From the NCBI GenBank assembly GCA_002110485.1, contig MOWL01000049.1, positions 124,001 through 188,000 on the forward strand: a stretch of 64,000 nucleotides of DNA, in the 5' to 3' direction. The position numbers were made by a program, and so were the translations under genes. This stretch comes from Emergomyces orientalis. Lineage: Eukaryota; Ascomycota; Eurotiomycetes; Onygenales; Ajellomycetaceae. Under the pieces are notes generated by a model that ran no database searches, was not told where the DNA came from, and worked only from the letters and a program-made list of their open reading frames with translations. Shown here piece by piece: positions 1 to 11,586 of the stretch; positions within the stretch are counted from its first letter, which is position 1, and every line of letters begins with the position of its first letter.

Positions 1-3000
1 GAGGTAACTATATCCAAAAATTCCTAATAGAATTGCTGCTTTCCAGGCCGGCAAAAAGAAAGTAAAAGTAATTTCACGAGCACTTCGCCATGCTGAGCAG
101 CAATCTCCTTTTACTCATCGTCGACGGCTCAGCCAAATCTTCCACCATGAGGACCGTCCTCATGTCGATTTCCTTCCGTCGCAATCCGGCTCGCATCAAT
201 TGTCACCTGTGGCTCGCAGACCAAGAGCTTCCAGTCACCTTGAACGGCCTGAACCCGCTCTACGAGATCCAGGTCGTGGAAGATTTGGGGATATGCTACC
301 TGTTGTTGTTCCGGAAAGACGCCCTCTTAAATCTCCCGGGTCGCGGTTTAATGAGCAGCCAGGAAGTTATGGAAGCATTGTAGCCTCACCCCCACAGCAT
401 GTATCCCCCTCAATTCCTCCTTCTCTGGAACTTCCGGACCCTGCCTTGGACCCAGAGGATCCGCATTTCCGCCCAGGAACTCCACCCCGGAGTATACCAT
501 GGACTGGAGCTGATGCTGCCCGAGCCTCAAAGGCTAATGGAGAAGCCAATAACGGAACGGCGGAATTGAGAAAGACTCACAGCGAAAACTCTACATCTAA
601 CCACCCCCAAGGAGCAAGAAGTATATTCCGGCCAAGGGGCAACTCAGTTCCTAGCCGAGTGCTTGATAACCAAAAAACCCTTTTGAAGAGTGTGCTCGCT
701 TCCAAAACACATTGCGAAAACGCAACAATTCGTGTACCTGTTGATGCGTTTATGGTGCTAAGGCATAGAGAATCGGAATTTTTCGCCTTTTTGGATAAGG
801 AGTTAGCAAAAATCGAATCGTTTTATCGTTTTAAAGAGAAAGAGGCCACCGAGCGGTTTGCACTCTTGAGAACACAACTTCATCTTATGAGAGACACTAG
901 AATTGCTGAGATTAGGGCTAACAAGCGGAATCTGGATGCAAAAGCGCGCCTCGACAAGGTTTCCCTGTCAGACACTGGTTCTTCCGTAATGAAATGGAAG
1001 ACTCCTCTGGGGGATAAGCTGGATAAAGCACGATCGAGAAAGACTTCAAAAGCCATGGAACAGCTTGCAACCCCCTCTGGCCCTGTGCCAATGTGTTGCC
1101 ACGCTAATGAACGGCGAGATTTTGTTCGTCGTGAAGATACAAATGATGTTTCATATCGGTCTGCGAAAAGGAAGTTGAAAGTTGCTTTAATAGAGTTTTA
1201 CCGTGGACTGGAACTCCTCAAGGCCTATGCTGACCTAAACCGAAAAGCGTTTCGCAAAATGAACAAAAAGTACGACAAAGTTACCAACACACGCCCAACC
1301 AGTCGCTACGTTTCAGAGAAAGTGAACAAGGCCTGGTTCGTCCAAAGTGAGGTTGTTGAGAATCACATGGTGTCCGTTGAAGATCTTTACGCGCGCTATT
1401 TTGAAAGAGGGAATCGGAAAGTCGCTGTTCGCAAGCTTCGCGGCAAAACCTCAAGAACTTATGATTATTCTTCGAACGCCTTTCGCAATGGCTTTATGTT
1501 TTCCGGAGGCTTTGTCTTCGGCGTTCACGGTCTTGCATATGCTGTTCACCGGCTGTTCCATGGGGATCCCGAAGTCCGCCTTTACACCAGCTACTTGCTC
1601 CAGGTTCGTTCATTTGCTGCCGCCCTTTCCGTCGGGAATATGCTAATTTTTTCAATTCAGATCTATGGCGGTTACTTCCTCGCTCTTTTCCATTTTCTTC
1701 TTTTTTGTATTGATTGCAAGATTTGGGGTGCATCTAAAATCAATTACGCCTTTGTTTTTGAATTTGACACTCGCCATGTTCTGGATTGGCGTGAACTGTC
1801 GGAGGTAAAATATATTCTTATCTAATTTCATCAATTGCTCGCTAACCTACGATTATAGTTACCCTGCTTTTTCGTCCTATTACTTGGTATAAGTTTATGG
1901 CTAAATTTCCGTTGGATAAATAGCATGTACATATACTGGCCTATTCTATTGATAGGCGTCACCCTTCTAATGTTGCTTATCCCCATTCGTTTACTCTACC
2001 ATCGAACTAGAAGATGGTGGGCCTATTCAAATGTAAGCAATGCAGGAGCCCATCACACCCCATCACACCCACACTTGGACTGAATGATGCTGATCTTTTA
2101 CAGTGGAGGCTTTTGCTGGCGGGTTTATACCCTGTTGAGTTCCGGGACTTTTTCCTGGGCGATATGTATTGCTCTCAGACGTATGCCATGAGCGTAAGTA
2201 TTCCAGAACCAATCAAATCAAGTCAAAAGCTGACAGACGTCGAAGAACATTGCATTATTTTTCTGTTTATACAGTAAAGGATGGGATAATTCACCAAAAT
2301 GCAATTCGTCACACTCACGAGCGATGGGCTTCCTGTCAACCGTTCCATCTATCTGGCGCTCCTTCCAATGTCTTCGACGTTATTTTGATACTAGAAATGT
2401 TTTCCCTCACATTGTAAATCTTGGAAAATATTCCTTCTCAATCCTTTACTACATGACCCTCAGCCTCTACCGGATTCACAAAGTGGATCAACTTCGGGCC
2501 ATCTTCATAACCTGCGCCTGTATTAATGCCATCTATACCTCCACCTGGGACCTTGCGATGGACTGGAGTCTAGGCAACCCTTACTCCAAACACCCCTTCC
2601 TTCGGAATTCTCTAGGCTTCCGTCGTCGCTGGGTATACTATCTAGCAATGACCATCGACCCAATCCTCCGTTTCAATTGGATATTCTACGCCATTTTCCC
2701 CCATGACTTTCAACACTCAGCCATCCTGAGCTTCTTCGTCTCATTCTCCGAAGTATGTCGACGAGGAATGTGGTCGATCTTCCGCGTCGAGAACGAGCAC
2801 TGTACAAACGTTGCCCGGTTCCGTGCCTCACGAGATGTCCCACTTCCATATGACATCCCATCCGCATCCAGAGACTCACTTGAGCAGCAGTTGGAAGGAC
2901 AGCGTGTTCCCGTACAGCAAGAAAACTTGTTGGATAATTCCCAAACAGCGACGGGTATCGACGTCGAGAATGGAACTGGTTCGATTCGACAACGGAAGAT

Positions 3001-3253
3001 GCCATACCCACCTGAGCTAACACGGACGTTGTCTCGCGTAGGTACCATGCTTGCAACGGCCCACGCGCAGGATTTCGAACGCAAGAAGCAGCCAGGAATT
3101 CTGAGCAAGAGCCCGGAAAGTGATCATCCACGTTCGCGACATGTTAGGGACAATAGTAGCACAGATGAAGAAGTAGAGGAAGAGGAAGAAGAGGAAGAGG
3201 AGGAAGATGATGAGGAACGTGAGTTTCAAGATGCTGAGAGAAATATTTATTGA
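1..3253 (+). CDS. SYG1: SPX-EXS phosphate exporter, SYG1/XPR1 family (5' end missing)
   Basis: Plasma- or Golgi-membrane inorganic phosphate exporter family. The gene enters from the left; an intron ends at 46 and coding resumes with AGKKKVKVISRAL, the end of the first SPX helix. Exons proposed: 47-1804, 1859-2032, 2104-2193 and 2246-3253, all phase-consistent, about 1009 residues in the window. The SPX domain continues with FFAFLDKELAKIESFY and the Lys-rich helix LNRKAFRKMNKKYDK, which in this family binds inositol pyrophosphates. Several hydrophobic helices follow, then the EXS domain (CNSSHSRAMGFLSTVPSIWR, YFDTRN, TSTWDLAMDWSL, RVENEH). The tail is a run of Glu/Asp. The acceptor at 2245 is preferred over one at 2278 because it restores the conserved stretch after YAMS. 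The first exon, with the initiator, lies outside the window. Confidence 0.93.
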
Positions 3254-4265
3254 ATAGCCTTTTTTATATTTTCGATAGTTTCTCTGCCTTTACTCATGGC
3301 TTTGATGAGGTTTGATGGTAAATGTGTGGGAGTTTTCTGTATTTTCCATTTTTTCTTTTTCTTTCCCGAATATACGAACACCTCAATTTACCCCATTTAT
3401 ACTTCGCATATATATACACAGTATATTACCTAGATAAAGATATTAGGCTTACATTAAGCAAACCCCACCCCTTCTGTATTTCTACATGTCACCAGTGTAA
3501 TCAGTACAGCGCATTTAAAACAACGACCAGTCCCAGAAGGAGCAGCTAGCCCGATGCACAAGTCACGGGTTATGGCAAAGCCCACCTACTCCATACTCCA
3601 TCAAGATTCAGGTCCTGGGGTGACATGATGCTCTTCGGCAAGGGGGGATCCGCTGGTGGTGCAGCTATGCCCGATGTCACCACAACAAGGTGTGCTTGCG
3701 GTTACAGTCATGAAATAATCACCCAAGTTATATTTCACTTCACCCGGGTTCAAGGGATGGTGTGGGAGGCTGCTTAATAACTCAATCGAGGTGGCCTCGG
3801 TAGCTCGGCAGCCCAGAAAGAGTTGTAGGAGAGTTGATCTTCATATTATTCGGCTGCTACGCGGAAACTATATTATGATTGAGCACGTGATATCGGGTCG
3901 ATCGCCATGGCTACGGCCGCCGCGCGCCCGCTGCCGGCCGACAAGAGTCGCCGAGTCAGCATTCGGTACTCGGCAAAATATTCTTCCAGTTGTTTCGCCC
4001 CGGCTAATATAATGACTGCTGATTGGCCGGAGATGGCATCATCTCACAGGGGCTCCCGCACGATTCTGACTCAACCGGAGAAACTGCAAATTAATATTTT
4101 TCTCTGTCCTCCAAGGCCAGTCACATCTGCTTCACTTGTCAATTTTCAAACCCGTCCATGCTCTCATTCTCCATATAATTTTGTCCTTCATTCTCTTTGA
4201 TATACGTAGCCGCAGTGCTGTCAGTGCGGCTCCGTTCGCACAGAACCCACGAATAACTTGTGAAT
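3254..4265. other. Intergenic region between SYG1-like gene and MET2
   Basis: No supported gene. The first part should hold the 3' untranslated region of the exporter. The second part should hold the promoter of the homoserine acetyltransferase gene. Short open frames here have no coherent protein character. Confidence 0.5.
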
Positions 4266-5922
4266 ATGGTGACCACAGACATTGGGGCTGATAACAGCTT
4301 CCTCAAAACCCCTCAATACCGTCAGTATTACACCCTCATTCATACCCTCTTCTTCTTCCCTCCCCTCAGGTTCTGGCCAAAAGCCCTGATGAACAGCTAC
4401 TAAATCCCGTAGAGAGAGTCGCTTCGCAACCTGAGAACCCTTTTTCGGCCCTGATCACCGATCAATCGATTGCCATCATCCCTTCTTTCACCCTCGAATC
4501 TGGAGTCACCCTTCGCAATGTCCCCATCGCATACACGACGAGAGGAAGCCTATCGCCCTCTCGAGACAATGCCTTGGTTGTATGCCATGCCCTGAGCGGC
4601 AGTGCGGACGTCGGTGACTGGTGGGGCCCGCTGCTTGGTGGTCCTGGCCAGGCATTTGACGTGACCAGATTTTTTGTGGTTTGTCTGAACAGTTTAGGAA
4701 GTCCGTACGGCAGTGCAAGCGCTGTCACATATAAGGATGGGGAGAGGAATAAAAGCCTATATGGCCCTGAATTTCCGCTTACGACGATTAGAGATGACGT
4801 GGGGTATGGACCGAAGAGTATTCAACCAAGTTTTCCAATAATAAGCGGCTGACACATTGCACTTTTAGGATTCACAAGCTCGTCTTGGATGATCTAGGAG
4901 TTCGGCAAATCGCGTCAGTGGTAGGGGGCTCTATGGGTGGTATGCTTGTTTTGGAATATGCATACTTTGGCAAGGACTACGTACGAAGTATCGTGCCAAT
5001 TGCTACTTCAAGTCGCCACTCAGCGTGGGGTATCAGTTGGGGCGAGGCGCAACGCCAAAGTATTTACAGCGATCCGAAATATGAAGACGGTTACTACCCT
5101 TTTAATGATCCCCCTGCGACTGGCCTGGGTGCGGCTCGCATGTCTGCCCTTCTCACCTATCGAAGTCGAGATTCATTTGAATCACGCTTTGGTAGAAATG
5201 TCCCCGACCCTTCGAGACAGCAAAATATCAATGGCACGACACGTCTGCCTACACCTCCCAATGAGCACTTGGCCGTCCATAATGATGGCCACAGGAGTAC
5301 CCGACCTCTACCACCAACTCTTCCATTCGCGAAAGATACAAGTTCGGAACCCCACATGATGTTCACGGATCCCCAGTTCAATGGCACCACTCTTTTTGCT
5401 GCGCCCGACTCTCCTGCCTCAACAATCTCTGCTAATCGCCCAACAACTTACTTTTCCGCACAGTCATATCTACGATACCAAGGCCAGAAATTCGTCAAAC
5501 GATTCGACAGCAATTGTTACATTGCAATCACGCGAAAACTTGATACCCATGACGTCTCCAGGCATCGAGCCGACCCTAACTCCAAGACTCCCGTAAAAGA
5601 TGCGCTCTCCCTAATCCAACAGCCAGCACTGGTCATTGGTATTGAAAGCGATGGACTGTTCACATTTGCTGAGCAGCAGGAGCTCGCGGATGGTATTCCA
5701 GATTCACGTTTAAGAAACATTGATAGCCCCGAAGGTCATGATGCATTCCTCCTCCAATTCGAACAGGTAAACCGCCATATTCTCGAGTTTTTTAGGGAGG
5801 TGCTACCCGATATCATGAGCGCTCCCGGCGAGGATACCAATGGTGTTGTAGACCAGGTGGGAAAATTGACGAGGAATAGCACCTTTGGTGAAGCAGAAGT
5901 GGAAGATATAACTGCTTGGTGA
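4266..5922 (+). CDS. MET2: Homoserine O-acetyltransferase
   Basis: Transfers acetyl from acetyl-CoA to L-homoserine, the first committed step of fungal methionine synthesis; an alpha/beta-hydrolase-fold enzyme. Visible family blocks are IAIIPSFTLESGVTLRNV, CHALSGSADVGDWWGPLLGG, NSLGSPYGSASAV, the nucleophile elbow GGSMGGM, SARHSAWGISWGEAQ-like ATSSRHSAWGISWGEAQ, and a C-terminal SPEGHDAFL carrying the catalytic His. A fungal-type insertion (about 5210-5460) separates the core from the C-terminal block. Model: 4266-4320, 4413-4803, 4869-5922, 499 aa. The first intron uses a GTCAGT donor and an acceptor at 4412 just after a CTACTAAA branch site; an acceptor at 4369 would give an immediate stop, so the N-terminus is the uncertain part. 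At the second junction the usual RDDVR reads RDDVG. Confidence 0.9.
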
Positions 5923-6622
5923 TGAACATATTGCCATGCTTTTGTTGTGAATCTACCTTTCTAGATTACACACATTTCTCAACGACATTCTACGATGTAT
6001 CACCTATTTATCCTTGGGCGTTTATTTTCTTGTGGAGGTTTAGACGGCATCCAACTGCTATGCGTTACAGCGTATTCTTTGCTTCCATACTTTTCTTGTT
6101 CCTTGCATTCTCATGCACATATCGTTGCATGTATCCATATATGTACCCTTTTTTTTTTCCCTCGTTCCCTTTTTTTCCCCTTGTTCTTTTTTCTTTTTTT
6201 TTCACCTATACCGCCAGTCTCTTCATCATCAGGATATAATTTATTTCCAGGCGCTTCAACAGCCTTTTTTTTTGTGCTCTTAATTTAACTGGTCCTTACA
6301 AAACACTTTTTCATGCTTCATCTGTTAGTATGAGCGCATTTCGCTCATTTATGTGGGGTTTCGCGCGTGGCAAGTACCTGGAGCGAGAACGGACCTCATT
6401 CATATACTACGTACCTCTGTGGAAAACATCATTCTACTCAAGCTGTAGTCCGCTTACTCCAACACTCCGTGCCGGCCGCATTCAAGAAAGAAACGCAGGC
6501 GGGAGACCTAAAACTCAATTAAACAATATTATCTTCAGCTATATACAAAAAATTGAAACGACAGCATTCACTATCAAAATAACATCTTTCATACATCACT
6601 AATCATATCAAATGCTCTGCAC
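5923..6622. other. Intergenic, T-rich
   Basis: Pyrimidine-rich 3' flank of MET2 with several long T runs (about 6150-6210 and 6265). I see no coherent coding sequence. Confidence 0.4.
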
Positions 6623-6858
6623 TCACTCCTCAACCCGCCCGCGCCCCTTGTAGATGCCGACTACAGTGTCAATGTCAAGTAGCTCCCCACCCTCCGCCCT
6701 GCACAAGTGGATCATCCCAGGTGGAATTTGAAGACAAACCAGTATTTCACCTGTACCTGATGATTATGAGTTGATGTGCCCCCTTGGCCATATCATTCTG
6801 GGCCTCAAGGCGTTTGACAAAGCATATGATTACGGCAGGAAAGGATACTATCCTGTCA
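6623..6858 (-). pseudogene. 3' end of an unidentified gene, frameshifted
   Basis: On the minus strand two coherent coding stretches run head to tail in different frames. The first includes FVKRLEAQNDMAKGAHQLII (about 6858-6765). The second includes EILVCLQIPPGMIHLC and DIDTVVGIYKGRGRVEE before a TGA at 6623-6625. They join only with a one-base shift near 6765-6770. No upstream exons are recognisable, so this looks like a truncated gene tail left next to the repeat block. I do not recognise the family. Confidence 0.3.
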
Positions 6859-7135
6859 GGGGTACCAGTTATTAGAGGACTTGTATGTGTTTTCTTGTGG
6901 CTCAAGATCTGTCAGTAGCATGATTATATCGGAGCTCTGACCCCATACGGAGGATCCTTTCAAAAGTTTTGATTAACGCTATCACACACTAAAAACGCCA
7001 CAAATATTTGTTGAAATACACACTGAAATTAATACTGAATATTCTTGATCTTGTTTCTATTGCTAATTCTTCTGGTTATTCTCAGATTTCTTTGCCACAG
7101 CCCTTCTGATATTCATTACCACCTTTCAATTCTAT

Positions 7136-7535
7136 AATCTTCGCGATATGGGTAGGGATGCACTCTATTCATGCCTGAATCTGCTTCTGCAGCAGCTTCT
7201 TTCACACTTTTTTCACATCTGTATAGCTTCTGCATGGCTCTTGAGTGCTTCTTTGACTGTTGTTTTTCACTTCATTCAAAACCACGCGGGCTCAATCATA
7301 TTGACATCAGAGGAGTTGAGACATCAGAGCAGCTGCTGAATCTGATTCATATTATACATATGACACTGAATATAGTAATTATGAGCAGGCACTTTATCCT
7401 TCTGCACAATAGTATTTGAATGATCAATTTGACACTTTTTTACAAAAAGAAAGAGCTTTGAAATGAGAATTTTAATCTGATATCAATATCAATCTATTTC
7501 TTTGCTGAATTCAAGGAATAGCTTTTCTGTATTCT
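7136..7535 (+). mobile_element. Probable LTR-retroelement relic (gag-like, decayed)
   Basis: AT-rich sequence with an interrupted plus-strand frame containing a Tyr/Ser/Asp-rich stretch and NDQFDTFLQKERALK, broken by stops. It resembles decayed gag sequence and precedes other gypsy remnants, but no diagnostic motif is intact. The assignment rests mainly on composition and context. Confidence 0.25.
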
Positions 7536-7680
7536 TTTTTTTTTTTTCTTCCATTAAGGCATATGCAATCAGTGATTATGATGCCCACCTAGTATTACTA
7601 GAATTTATCATGTAAACTATATCTAAATACAATACAATTTAATACTAAAACATTTTTGAAAATAAACTCAAAGAACAAAA
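7536..7680 (-). mobile_element. LINE-B 3'-end fragment (strongly 5'-truncated)
   Basis: A T run (poly-A on the minus strand), then about 130 bp nearly matching the 3' end of LINE-B at 9866-10063, including the CTAGTATTACTAG hairpin region. It carries an internal deletion of about 70 bp relative to that copy. No target duplication was found. It shows that the LINE-B family inserted more than once here. Confidence 0.65.
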
Positions 7681-7872
7681 ACTTTTTATTTTTTTAAAGC
7701 TATATTGTGATCCTAACCAGGCCATAAAGGGCTGCCATTTACACCTACACGCTCGTACACCCTCAATCACCATGGTTGAGGCAGCTGGCGTGGGTGTGGT
7801 TAAGAGGGGGGTGGGCACACGCACAGCATGACACATGCCAGAAGCAGAACAGGGAAATAAAGAAGCTGCAGA

Positions 7873-9607
7873 ATTATTATTATTATTCTTCCATTATAGA
7901 TATATGCAGTCAGAGACTATGATATCTACCTGAGACTCAAAGAGTCTCAGGATTTTTCTAACTTTAAAACTAATTAATATACATTTTTTCTTCAAACAAA
8001 TAGCACTTGCAATACTTGAATTCCAGCCCAGAATAGTCAGCAAATTGATTTTTCTTTTTTTTATTTATTTATTTATAAATATCTTTGAAGATTATTTATA
8101 TTCTCTTTTTTTCATATAATTTTCAAGTGATTACAAAGAAAATAAATTAATGATAGACAAAATAACTCATGACATGAATACAAAGGAAATAAAAGACAGA
8201 CTCTAACACAAAAGAAATAGTGAGATATTATATAATATCTAGCAGTTTTTATAAAGAATATTTCAGATTCTCATTCATTTATATTTTCATCTTTGAAATA
8301 GAATTGATTTCTAGTAGCTATTTGAGTTTCTTTGAGAAAATCAATTAAATATTGACTGTCTATTTCAGTTGAAAATAGTAGTTTCATATTCATTTCTCTC
8401 AGTTTATATTTATATCTCAGTTCAGCTCTAAGTTCTTGATTTAATGAGCAATTCATTAAGATATGTTCTGAGTCTTCAAGAGAGTCACAATATTCACAAT
8501 TTTCACTTTCAATATCAGATATTCTTTTCAAATAAGATTTGAAATAGCCATGACCTAGTTTCAATTGAATGATTGAGGAGAAAAGCTTCTTCTTGCACTT
8601 AATAGAGCATGATTTCCATTTAGGTTTAGTTTCAAATCTAAGATAGTGAGGACTTTTTCTTTGTTTTTCCCATATTTTATGTCATTTTTCTAAGCAATTC
8701 TCTTTTATCTTTCTTTTAATAAAAGACCATGAAACTATTTTTGAACTTGCAATATTTAGTTCTGTTCCTTTCTTTGCTGCTTCATCAGCAAGCTCATTTC
8801 CATGTATATTTATATGAGCAGGAACCCAGCTCAGATATATCTTTGTCTTATATTTTAATTGAATTCTTTTGCATATCTTTAGAATTACTTCTATATTCAT
8901 TTGACCATTATGAATTTCATTTTTTTGAATTCTTTTCAAAGCTGCTTGACTATCTGAAAAAATCCATGCTTCTTTCATATCTTTTCTTTTTGAAGCTTTT
9001 ATTTCTATCAGTTTAAAAGCTTTCATAATAGCATATAATTCAGCATCAAATACTTCACATTCATTTCCAATATTCCATGAATCTGATGTATATTTGTAAT
9101 TATCTTCTGTATATGCTATTCCAGCTCCTAGGCCTTTATTTTCATTCATTGAACCATCTGAATAGATTAGAATTGACTTTTTAAAATCAATTTTCTCTAT
9201 TATTCTTCTATGATTCTCAGCTTCTTCTGGTTTTGATAATGCGCTTATTTCAATTGAAATCATTGAGCCTAGTTTTTCTTTCCATGGATATAGCTTTTTG
9301 TGTTCAATCTTTTCAATATTTAATGAGGAGAACTCATTTTTAATCATTGAGCATACTCTATATAGTTGAGAAGGGATTTTTTTTCTATTTCTCTCATTTT
9401 CTTGATTTTCTTGACTTTCATTCCAATCTAGATATCTATTCCAATCTAAGTCATTTCCAGATTGAATTGGAGGATAAGATGTAGATATTCTTTTTCTAAT
9501 TGAATGAATATCTGGCATTTTCATGATTCTCAGTGCATAATTCTTGCATATCTTCTCAAATCTTATTTCAGGAGGTGATATAGAAGCTTCTATTTCCATA
9601 GCTCTAC
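7873..9607 (-). mobile_element. LINE-A 5'-truncated copy (RT C-terminus, RNase H, 3' UTR)
   Basis: Minus-strand copy of the 3' 1.74 kb of the full LINE-A (18596-20335). The encoded residues are the same (8682-9599 RNase H part; 8271-8564 C-terminal zinc part), and only a few differences are visible in the 3' UTR. It ends in the same (AAT)n tail and includes the same in-frame TGA at 8682-8684. RNase H motifs present are YSDGS, DAELYAI, FSDSQAA and GNELADEA. Near identity implies recent retrotransposition or gene conversion. Its right end abuts one copy of a 14-bp target duplication. Confidence 0.9.
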
Positions 9608-9621
9608 AGAAAATAAATCAG
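9608..9621 (+). repeat. Left half of a split 14-bp target-site duplication
   Basis: AGAAAATAAATCAG at 9608-9621. The same 14 bp occurs on the minus strand at 20336-20349, directly after the 3' tail of the full LINE-A. It belongs to gypsy pol sequence on both sides. The two halves of the duplication are now about 10.7 kb apart and in opposite orientation. Confidence 0.75.
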
Positions 9622-9827
9622 ATTTTTGAACTGTTTAAAAAGATATTCATTTCTGTATCAATATTACTACAGTTCTTCTTTAATTGTGAAACAGTTGTTG
9701 AAACAGATTTTTCTAATTATGTTACTGAAGAAGTACTCTCTCAGTATAATAATAATAAACTACTGAGATCATGTGTCTTCTTCTTTAAAAAGAACATATC
9801 TGCTGAATACAACTATGAAATTCATGA
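9622..9827 (+). mobile_element. Ty3/gypsy pol fragment: start of RNase H domain
   Basis: Plus-strand frame with IFELFKKIFIS, VVETDFSNYVTEEVLSQ and FKKNISAEYNYEIHDKKLL. This matches the usual gypsy order of RT end, then RNase H with the ETDAS block and the YEIHDKELLA block. It continues at 11587 after the LINE-B insertion, and upstream it continues into the minus-strand RT fragment at 20350-20997. Confidence 0.75.
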
Positions 9828-9840
9828 TAAGAAATTGCTT
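9828..9840 (+). repeat. Target-site duplication of LINE-B, left copy
   Basis: TAAGAAATTGCTT at 9828-9840, repeated exactly at 11574-11586. The pair flanks LINE-B and interrupts the gypsy YEIHDKKLLAVIRC block. Confidence 0.9.
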
Positions 9841-11573
9841 TTTTTTTTTTTTTTTTTTTTTTTTTTCTTCCATTAAGGCATATGCAATCAGTGATTATGA
9901 TGCCCACCTAGTATTACTAGGATTTATCATGTAAACTATATCTAAATACATGTAACTTCTTGTCACTTGCCATTACAGTAATTCCAGCCCAGAATAAGAG
10001 ACACATTCAAAAATAAAAGATGATACAATTTAATACTAAGACATCTTTTTAAAAATAAACTCAAAGTTGAAGATAATACAAAGAAAATTAAAAGAATGAA
10101 CTAATATAGAAAATTTCTCAAAGAATATTTATAATAAATTGATTTAAATCATATTTATTATATATCTAGTTGTTGTTTTTTTTTCTTGTTGCAATATCTG
10201 TTTCTATGATATAATTTATTAAATATTTGATATCTGTTTCAGTTTGAAACAGAAATCTCATATTTATTTGATCTATATCATATTTTCTTTTCAAATCATT
10301 TCTAATAACAGAGTTTTTTAAGCAATTTATCAATAAATGTTCTGGATCTTTCAAACAATCATATATATCACAGTTTTGAGGTCTCTCAATTCCAAATTTC
10401 TTAAAATAGGAGCCAAAGTATCCATGACCAAGCTTCAATTGAATTATTGAAGAAAAGATTTTCTTTTTGCATTTAATAGAGCATGCTTTCCACTTTGGTT
10501 TTGTTTCAAAAACCAAGTATTTGATACTTAGTTTTTGTTTTTGAGTTTCCCAATTTAAATTTCAATCTTTTAAGCATTTCTCTTTTACTTTTCTTTTTAT
10601 AAATGTTCAAGATATTTTCTGTTTTTTCACTAACTCAATTTCTGTGCCCTTTTTTGCAGCTTCATCAGCTAGTTCATTTCCTTTTATATTCATATGAGCT
10701 GGGACCCAGTGCAAATGAATTTGTATATCTTTTAATTTTCTTATTCTTTTAATCAATTGATATACAGTTTCAATATGTATTTGATTTTCTTGAATCTTGT
10801 TTTTTTGAAATCTTTTCAAAGCTGCTTGACTGTCTGAATAAATCCATATCTCATTGATATCTGAATTTCTTGTCAATTGACTCATTGTCATTTTAAATGC
10901 TTGCATTATTGCATATACTTCTGCATCAAATACTTCCATTTCTTGACCCAGATTCCATGAATTGGTGAAGTATATATCTTTGTTTCTTGTATATGCTATG
11001 CCAGCTCCCAGATTATTTGAAGTATCATTTTTTGATCCATCAGTATAGATAATCAGAGCATTATTTATAATTTCAAGCTGCTTTAAATGTCTTTCTTGCT
11101 CATTTTCTTTAGATAATTCACTAATATCTATATCAATCAATGAATTCAGAGACTTTTTTCATGGATATAGTTGTTCAAAATCTAATTCTTCCACATTTAA
11201 ATGAGGAAGTTCGTCTTTGATCATTGAACAAACTCTATATAACTGAGTTGGAATCTTTTTTACAGAATTTAGACTGGTTTCATTTCAATCTAAATATTTA
11301 CTCCAGTTCAAATCAGTGCCTGTGTTCATGGGAGGAAATGTGGATGAAACTCTTTTTCTAATTATATAATTTTGATTTAATTTAATTATTCTCACTGAAT
11401 AATTTCTGCACAGCTTGTCCAGTCTTATTTTAGAAGAAGGAATTGAGGCTTCAATTTCCATAGCTTTTATAGAGGTGGTTTTAAATGCTCCCAGCATTCT
11501 TCTTAAAGCTTTATTTTGCAGACTTTCATATTTATTTAGAAAGTTTTTCTGATTTTTCCACCATATTTGTGCT
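9841..11573 (-). mobile_element. LINE-B: 5'-truncated Tad-like LINE inserted in gypsy pol
   Basis: Minus-strand non-LTR element with a poly-A tail (the T run at 9841-9866), a 3' UTR, and a reading frame from AQIWWKNQ (near 11570) to 10166. It is bounded by the 13-bp duplication TAAGAAATTGCTT, so it is a target-primed insertion into the gypsy RNase H frame. It is clearly homologous to LINE-A but well diverged in protein sequence. Confidence 0.9.
10166..11497 (-). CDS. LINE-B ORF2 C-terminal part (RNase H, zinc tail) with four in-frame TGA codons
   Basis: One continuous minus-strand frame of about 444 codons, closed by TAG and interrupted only by TGA at 11285-11287, 11159-11161, 10607-10609 and 10562-10564. 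Aligned by eye to LINE-A, the first three TGAs sit where LINE-A has Trp (YLDWNE, LYPWKE, VSWSFI). The fourth is TGA in both copies. The RNase H domain is present with IYTDGS, DAEVYAI, YSDSQAA and GNELADEAA. A C-terminal Cys/His block resembles that of LINE-A, with CDIYD where LINE-A has CEYCD. The RT domain has been lost by 5' truncation. It is non-functional alone if TGA is a stop. Confidence 0.8.
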
Positions 11574-11586
11574 TAAGAAATTGCTT
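11574..11586 (+). repeat. Target-site duplication of LINE-B, right copy
   Basis: Exact second copy of TAAGAAATTGCTT (see 9828-9840). Confidence 0.9.

Noticed and set aside
8729..9016. Plus-strand ORF antisense to the truncated LINE-A copy, and its mirror at 19187-19474
   Set aside because: Shadow of the RNase H frame in AT-rich DNA, seen equally in both copies.
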